From assembly GCA_016508695.1 (NCBI GenBank), contig VNKQ01000007.1, forward strand, positions 1,973,499 through 2,037,498: a stretch of 64,000 bases of DNA. Direction: 5' to 3'. The notes beneath the pieces are model-generated. The model worked only from the letters and a program-made list of their open reading frames with translations, was not told the DNA's origin and did no database searches. Positions 57,561 through 64,000 of this stretch are shown piece by piece (the stretch's first letter is position 1; every line of letters starts with the position of its first letter). The DNA comes from Hyphodiscus hymeniophilus (Eukaryota; Ascomycota; Leotiomycetes; Helotiales; Hyphodiscaceae). Position numbers and translations under genes: made by a program.

Positions 57561-60198
57561 CTAGTCAGCAGCCAGAGCAAGATGCGTGAATCCCACACTT
57601 TTGCCGCGAAGGCCCTTTGCATGAATGATCTGGTCATCTCCGGGGATGACATCAATACAGTTATCGTCCATGATAATGTCATCGTCGACATCAAACACGA
57701 CACCTTTCACTGGTAGAGGCGACGAAACATGTATGTAGTCCAATTTCACCGTTACCCTGACGCTTGGCTTTGGGAGGTCCAGATGCCGCAGGGGCTGCGG
57801 CCAGTCGACGAATCGCGCAAGGACCGTATCCCCCCTCATGATGCGCGCCAAGAAGACCGTCGTCGTCGCCGTGGCCTCGTCGAGCAACAAGTCATCGAAC
57901 AGCTCCGTCGATTGATTCCGAAGCAAAACCATATCCTGCCTCTTCTCCCAGACAGTCTTCCCCGTATACACGTCGACAGCTTGGATCCGCAGTTCCGCCT
58001 TCTCATCCACGTTGGTGAAATTCGACCCCCAGATCTGCAGTCTTGTCTCTTTGCGGATGTGGACTTGTGTGAACTCGTCCGCTCGCGACGTCTCTAACTC
58101 CACGCGAGCAACGCCGACGACGAGGGGGGCAATGGCACGCTTAATGGAGTAGTAGGCGTACTTCGGACGGAGGTTGAAATCGATCAAGGACCAGCTTATG
58201 CAGGGCCAGGCATCGTTGAATTGCCAGACGATGGCTCCAGCGCACTCCTCGTTGCCAGGTCCCTTCCAGAGTCGCCGCCAGCCCGCAAAGGCGTACTGCA
58301 TGGCTTCGGCTTGGACGAGCATCGATGCGTAGGCGTATTGGGACATCTTGTAGCCGTGCTTGAAGTTTTCGACTAGATATAGGGCAATGGTCCGGTTGTC
58401 GCGGGCCCATGTTGACTTAGAGGATGATTTCTGATGCGCGTCCATGATCTTCGATTGTGGGTGGCATTCTTTGGGATCAGTGGTGAATTCTAGGACAGTT
58501 TTGTATGTTGGATATGCCTTGAGGCCGAACTCGGATACGAAGCGTCCAGCGAGCTCGGGATAGCGTTGGTAAGGGTATTGCTTTGATGCTTTCATCCATA
58601 CATCCCATGCGTGAGTGTCTCCAACCGTGGTATCGTTACTGGGATTCCCACCCCATGGACTTCCGGGGTGGTAGGGTATGCTGGGTGATAATTTGGCACA
58701 GATGGCTGGTAGGGTCTTATCGTATATGATACGGGCTGGCCAGTTGCTCTTGAGCCAATTCTTGGGATCGAGGTCGCTGGCATCATAGCCCCCTTGGGAA
58801 TAAGCATCTGCGAACATGTGATCCTCGTTGTTGCCGCACCAGAGTGCCATGGATGGATGATGGCGTAGACGCTTGATATTGCACATTGCTTCAGCCTCAA
58901 AATTGCTCTGGAACTGGTGTGTAACTGGATAGCTACCGCAAGCAAGCATGAAATCCTGCCAGACTAGAATGCCGAACTCGTCGCAGGCGTCGTAGAAGGA
59001 GTTGTCCTCATAGATCCCTCCTCCCCAGACACGAATCATATTCTGATTGCCCTCAGCAGCTAAATGCACCAATGTCCTATACTTCTTTGTCGTTATTCGT
59101 GGTAGAAACATATCCGCTGGGATCCAATTTGATCCCCGGCAGAATATTGGGATGTTATTGACTTGAAAGAAAAAGGTTTTTCCTGGTGCTCTCTCCAGTG
59201 GCCTCTGGATAAGTTCTAATTTCCGTATGCCAAGACGTTTCGTCGAACTGCAGAGCACATCTCCGGCTGGTGAGAGTATGTGTACCTTCAAGGTATAAAG
59301 CGGTTGAGCTCCATTTCCAACTGGGAACCAGAGTTGTGGCGACTCGACTTCAAAATTTGTTGTAGCTAGGGTGACTGCACCCTGTATTTTCTCCGCGTTG
59401 AGGAATCCATCTGGACCAAAGAGCTCAAACTTAACTTTGTCGGAATAGGAGCCACCTATTATTTCCGCCCTTGCGGAGATGTTTGCGAACGACAAAGAAT
59501 CTGATAGCTCAACCTCGAACCAAAGATCCGCCACTTTAGCTGTAAATACTTCGAGGTATATAGGTCTCCAAGGGCCGCAAGTGAGCATCGTAGGTCCCCT
59601 GTTACTGTTAGTACCCCCATCACCTAGTGAGATTTGATCTCAGTACGACTTACCAGTCCCATCCATACGAGTACGGCGCTTTCCTAACTTGCAACCTAGA
59701 TTGATCACCATTATGACAGAATAAAGGCTTGGTCGACGCCATCTTTTCCATTTTTCTGCCATTCAAGAACGTAGACTCAAATCGGATCTCAAGTTCATTC
59801 TCTTCTTCAATTAACTTGCTGATATTAACGCGGTATTCAAGATACATGTTATCTGTCTTCTGGATCTCCTTAAAGTTCACGAGAATGGTAGAATGGGTAT
59901 CGAGGCCTTCAAAAACGAGCTCAAAATTCAAGTCATGGGACCTGACTCTAGGCCTAGAAAATTTCGTGGAGTAAGTCCATGCCTCCTCTCCTACCCATTG
60001 CACCTTCGGCTCATTTGCGTCCAGGAACGGATCAACGATCTTCCCATGATGGATGAGGTCTTGGTAGATTGTCGTGGGAAATTGGGAGACGGGTAGAGCA
60101 GCATCCTCACTGCCGCTGTTATTGGTCTTCTTGAACGTCCAGCCTGTCGAGATGGGTATCCTCTTGAAGGCCAAGACCGCTTCAGGAGGGTTAATCAT
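57561..60198 (-). CDS. GH2 beta-mannosidase, intracellular type
   Basis: Two exons, 60198-59654 and 59598-57561, with a 55-bp intron; 860 aa. No signal peptide (MINPPEAVLAFKRIPISTGW), as in the cytosolic MndB-type enzymes. The GH2 layout is visible: an N-terminal jelly-roll domain with the YSYGWDWGP signature at the splice, and an Ig-like domain. The TIM barrel has acid/base Glu440 in LWCGNNED and nucleophile Glu538 in RFVSEFGLKAYP. It releases mannose from the non-reducing ends of manno-oligosaccharides taken up by the cell. A tatataaat-like element (minus strand) lies about 45 bp upstream of the ATG. Confidence 0.95.
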
Positions 60199-61647
60199 GC
60201 TGAGTTCACTGAGTGTGCAACTCTTCTACCTTAAGATCATTTATATACTATACATGAAACGAGAACGCAATTCTTCTGCTCCGTTGGCTCGATCGACTTC
60301 ATTGTTCACTCATTATCGAGTATCAATATGTGTGTACTCGAGAACAGAATATGCTGGGGAGGGGGAGCTCGCTTATCGTTCGCCGATCTATTCACATGTC
60401 ATCCAAGTTCTATCCTGCCCGGCTACGACCAAAAGAAGACATGTATCCGGGTTGTGAGCAGAGTCGCCGCGTAAAGATGGTAAGGACAGAATCGAAGAAT
60501 TGAGGCCAGCTCTTCTAAATTTTCGTTACGTAGAGAAAGAGGCTAGAGATAAACTCCAGTACCTCGGATCGGTGCAGAGGAATGTCTTAAGGCACGCTGT
60601 AGATTGACTTAGTCCCTTAAGTCGTCACTCTATCATCCTAAAGAAATAGTATGTTTCAATCACGGCTCTACTCGTTGACATGATACTCGAGAATAACCAC
60701 ACTCATTCCTCACTCTTTCATGTCTCGAGCACTTCGATGTAAGCTATAGAACATGGAGCTAAGCTTCTCAATCAGAAGTCGGCTATCTGTGTTGCCTGAC
60801 CACAGATTCTGACTTCGACTTTCAGCCGGTTGCCTATCATAGGAGAGAAGTAGATAAAGGCGCTGATTAGATTCTATATCTGAGAGAGATAACCGATATC
60901 AGCTGACTTCTCGGCTAAGTGTCCCAAACTGATTGACTGCCACCCCATGGCTCCCATCAAGGTTATTCCTCACTAAGAGCCACCTCGCTAAAGAATCCCA
61001 ATTCGCACGAATAGCCGGTAAGCCCTTTTTTCTTTTTGAATCTAACCAAATGAAGTATGCTATCTTCACCCTACTACTGAACTGCTGAAGCACCTTTGCC
61101 CCTTAATAATTTGCTACCGTCAAACCGATGCTATTATTGTACATAATCTCTGTAATCCTAGCAGCCGGAAACTATTACAAAACAAGAGTAAATGACCTCT
61201 AGCGGGACCTACATCTGTTTGCGCCACCCCGACTGGCTCATTGTGCCCGAAAGAGCTTGAACAGAGCTATCTTTTTCTCTCTCGAAGGGTAGTGGTTTGA
61301 TATTTGATTATGTTATCACTGTATCCAGAGACAGAGTACTCCAATAGTGCTTTTACAGCACCAGGGAGCAAGAAGTCATTTAGCCGTAACTTGTGGACCC
61401 ATTGCTTCCATGTAAGTTGGTCTGAATTGGTAGAGGGTTAGGTAGTACTCCACTGGCACAAATGTCCATTTGTTTTCCCTGCAAACCCAAGCTTCTCTCT
61501 TGTCCCCTTAAATTCTCTATTCGTCCCTTATTATACAGGAACCAAACGACCTTTAATTCCCAACAGAGTAGAGAAGAAAGAAAAGAAAGATCCTTTAAGT
61601 GCTTCTTTATAAGAAAAGCAAACAAAACAAAGAACAACAAGAAAGCA
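60199..61647. other. Intergenic region
   Basis: 1.45 kb between the starts of two divergent genes. The left end is the beta-mannosidase promoter, the right end the promoter of the thioesterase-like gene. The stretch before 61648 is A-rich (ag/aac runs) as in a fungal 5' UTR. No other feature. Confidence 0.5.
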
Positions 61648-62371
61648 ATGGCGCCGCCAGAGTATGATGACTCCGGACGAACAGATCTGATCTACACCAA
61701 CGACTATATGCGTGTGCGCGCAGTGCCTACCAAGCACACGTCGACATATATCTTCGCTCACGCCAAGGGTCTGAATGGGCGACAATGGCCACCGCTTGTC
61801 GATGCGCTGCGACCCCTCGGAGGCTGTGACCACGTTTCTTGGATCTTTCCCTTCCTTGATTTCCCAGAGGGGGCGACGGATGGGAGCCACATTGAGAAGG
61901 CCGCTGCGCTGGTGCGCAAAATCGTTACTGAGGAGATTGAGAAGGGGATCCCCGCCGAGCGCATTGCCGTTGGAGGCATTACCGAAGGGTTCGAGGTTGG
62001 CTTGCTCGCTGCAGCCAAGGAAGGCACCAAATTGGCGGGCATCATTGGTGTGACCGAAGTTCTGGAGTATACCAAGGATATTGTATCCGTTCCGAAGACA
62101 GCGAATGCGGAAACGCCCGTCTACGTGATCCTACATACTGAGAAGAAAATCGATCCTACATTCGATGCCGGATTGAAAGAGATCGGATTTCCAATTGGCT
62201 TGCTGCGTCTTCATAGCAAAGCGACGATTGCCAATGGTCATTCGCTGTCAGGTTTAGTACGTTTTGTTTCTACCTTTCGTCCCAGTTTTGGAAAGAGTTT
62301 GCTTCTAATACTCCGGGTAATAGGATTGCAAAGGCCTTGATACCTTCCTAAAGGCCTGCTTGCCTGTTTAA
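61648..62371 (+). CDS. Acyl-protein thioesterase/phospholipase-like protein lacking the catalytic serine
   Basis: Two exons, 61648-62256 and 62324-62371, with a 67-bp intron (gtacgt donor); 218 aa, ending LDTFLKACLPV. Reading through the intron is open too but gives an unrelated tail. The fold blocks of the APT1/carboxylesterase family are recognisable (IFAHAKGLNGRQWPPLVDAL; PAERIAVGG; NGHSLSG with His198). The nucleophile elbow GFSQGG is replaced by GITEGF, with Thr112 in the Ser position. An Asp is present at 169. It probably cannot act as a serine hydrolase and may bind lipid or act as a pseudoenzyme. A sequencing error is unlikely because the whole motif differs. Confidence 0.85.
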
Positions 62372-63372
62372 CCATATGCAGTAGATGGACTTTGAAATTT
62401 TGTGAGATGAGCTTAATAGAATTTTAGCATTGATATTTTTTATAGAGCTTTATCGAAAGTCCTTGAACCATTGATACAAGAAAAGCTACTGAGAGAGTCA
62501 TTCCGAGTAATATTGCAACGGTAATTGTTTAAAGGCTCGCACAAAGAGGTACAATCCTGCTTATTTTCTAAGAGAAATACTATGCTTATTTTGAAAGAAG
62601 TACTAATGAAAGTCATATAATAAGATCTTGCCACATTAAGTCAAAAGTGGCCAACCAATATAACAACTGTGTTTACCTCCTGAACGTATATTCCAGATAT
62701 TTAAGAGGGGGTTTTTTCCCCTCTAGGCGAGGATGAGCTCTTTATATATAGCAGCCAGATTGTTCAACGCTTTCTACAAGCCAGCTCTCGTCTCTGCCTC
62801 ATCTTATCTTTTCAGGACTTCGACTTTACCTTTATCCAACGGTAGCTAATATGGCTCGTCAACAAATCGCTTTAATGCGAATTTCTCAGCTAAGAAACTT
62901 TTTCGTTAACGACAGTCTTAGGAATAATAAAAGTATTAGTACTATCTAGGTCGAATGTAGGTGTAGCTATCTTCCACCGCTTTCGGTCATTGCGTGACGT
63001 TATCTTTAGTTACACAGACCGGACCATCGTTAATTCTGGTAAGCGCTGTATGTTTTATTTCTAAGTATGCTTGTTTTGTAGGGCATCTCTGCTCCTCGTT
63101 ATAGAGGGGTTGGGAAATGACATTCCTTGTAATAAAAAGATGGTCGTTAATGTTTTTCATATATATGGAGTTACTCAAAGAGTGTCTTGTCTCAAGTATT
63201 AAGAGCTATTAACTCTGACTTCAAACCAAAACCCAACTAACAGGAGTCATGTCGTCATTACCAGGTGGCGAATAATCATTCCCCGAGGACATACAGAGAC
63301 AAGAGGAATCACTCAGAAACGCTCAAATGTACGCAATCATCAACGTTCTGCTCTCCTTGCTCGACGCATGTC
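62372..63372. other. Subtelomeric intergenic region
   Basis: 1 kb of moderately AT-rich sequence between the thioesterase-like gene and the transporter remnant. Short frames only, no domains, no repeats recognised. Confidence 0.5.
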
Positions 63373-63903
63373 CTAGAGCGCCTCAACATGTTCCAACTGA
63401 ACATTCTTCTCGGTAATCACTGGGGCTTCAGCTGTTTCCTCGCCTTCGTGGAGGACCTGCTTGTCGAGCAGGTCATTCTTGACGGCATTCTTCCCGTCAA
63501 AAACAACGCTGACCTCCTCCAAGGTGATCTTGGCCGTCTCGGGATACGTGAAATAGACGACAGCGAACTGGAGCGCGATGGTACAGTTGAACACGAGGTA
63601 GTACTTCCAGCTGATGGCCTTCAACGCGACGGGGTTGAGATAATTGAAGCCAGTAATAGTTGCTTGTACCAGCAAGTTTTGCGAGCAGATGAGCTTCGGT
63701 CTGACATCGTAGCTCATGACCTCGACAGTGTATCCGGTTAGAATGCCGTTCCAGGTGGTTGCATAGAAGGCGTTGAAGATGAAGATGAAGGCAATCACGG
63801 CATCCCCGGCGCCTTTGATCCCCCTTTCGACGTAGATGGCGTTGCAGATTGTCCATGGCATGAATCCTGCGAACAACATGCCCGTGAGGGAGACGAGCAT
63901 CAT
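63373..63903 (-). pseudogene. MFS sugar transporter, C-terminal fragment cut by the telomere
   Basis: A minus-strand frame of 176 codons begins at the first base before the telomeric G-run and ends at a normal stop. It carries the C-terminal half of a sugar-porter-type MFS protein: helices such as MLFAGFMPWTICNAIYVERG, an FNAFYATTWNGILTGYTVEV stretch and the PETAKITLEEVSVVFDG tail typical of the sugar transporter family (PETKG-like block). The N-terminal two thirds, including the start and about seven helices, are absent because the sequence turns into telomere repeat at 63905. The gene cannot make a normal transporter. The ATG at 63903 is accidental. Confidence 0.92.
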
Positions 63904-63904
63904 C

Positions 63905-64000
63905 GGGGGGTTAGGGTTAGGGTTAGGGTTAGGGTTAGGGTTAGGGTTAGGGTTAGGGTTAGGGTTAGGGTTAGGGTTAGGGTTAGGGTTAGGGTTAGGG
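63905..64000 (+). repeat. Telomere, 15 TTAGGG repeats
   Basis: Perfect TTAGGG units from 63911 to 64000 follow a short G-run (63905-63910). The G-rich strand runs 5' to 3' towards the right, as expected at the right end of a chromosome. No degenerate repeats or subtelomeric satellite precede it. Confidence 0.99.

Noticed and set aside
57411..57716. Plus-strand frame past the end of the Zn2Cys6 gene
   Set aside because: It overlaps the 3' end of the beta-mannosidase in antisense and has no domain.
1..64000. tRNA or rRNA genes
   Set aside because: No segment with a recognisable tRNA cloverleaf or conserved rRNA sequence was found by eye; a covariance-model scan would be needed to be sure.

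Overview
The window is the right end of a chromosome from a filamentous ascomycete (Pezizomycotina). The + strand finishes in 15 uninterrupted TTAGGG repeats. The genes carry short GT-AG introns (mostly 43-90 bp), and there are three Zn2Cys6 or Zn2Cys6-like fungal transcription factors. A 3.5-kb transposon is decayed in a way typical of repeat-induced point mutation (RIP). Genus cannot be fixed from sequence alone. Exon coordinates below were worked out by hand from reading frame, splice sites and family expectations.

Proximal part (1-31.4 kb). Most genes here look like conserved, housekeeping-type or secretory genes: a cyanamide hydratase-like HD protein running off the left edge, a DOMON/cytochrome b561 membrane reductase, an acidic nuclear-type protein, a small CxxC/CxxC protein, an S9 prolyl-oligopeptidase-like peptidase, a medium-chain quinone/enoyl reductase, a C2HC+Zn2Cys6 transcription factor, the mitochondrial AAA chaperone BCS1, a 2EXR/F-box-like protein, an AGC (S6K/Psk1-like) kinase and a secreted GH31 alpha-glucosidase. 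Two long gene-poor stretches (0.8-2.8 and 4.3-7.7 kb) hold only possible relics.

Distal accessory part (32-57.5 kb). This is a block of catabolic or modifying enzymes and regulators: an amidase with a premature stop, a divergently transcribed P450 with an altered haem loop, two paralogous Fe(II)/2-oxoglutarate dioxygenases, a RidA-family deaminase, an N,N-dimethylformamidase large-subunit-like enzyme, an UNC93-like transporter and two Zn2Cys6 regulators. A RIP-decayed TIR transposon (43.7-47.2 kb) splits it. No polyketide synthase, NRPS or terpene synthase is present, so a nitrogen-compound breakdown or tailoring locus is a better guess than a complete metabolite cluster.

Terminal part (57.5-64 kb). 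An intracellular GH2 beta-mannosidase, an acyl-protein-thioesterase-like protein that has lost its catalytic serine, and the C-terminal remnant of a sugar transporter. The telomere repeat directly truncates that remnant, which records a chromosome-end break or telomere-capture event.
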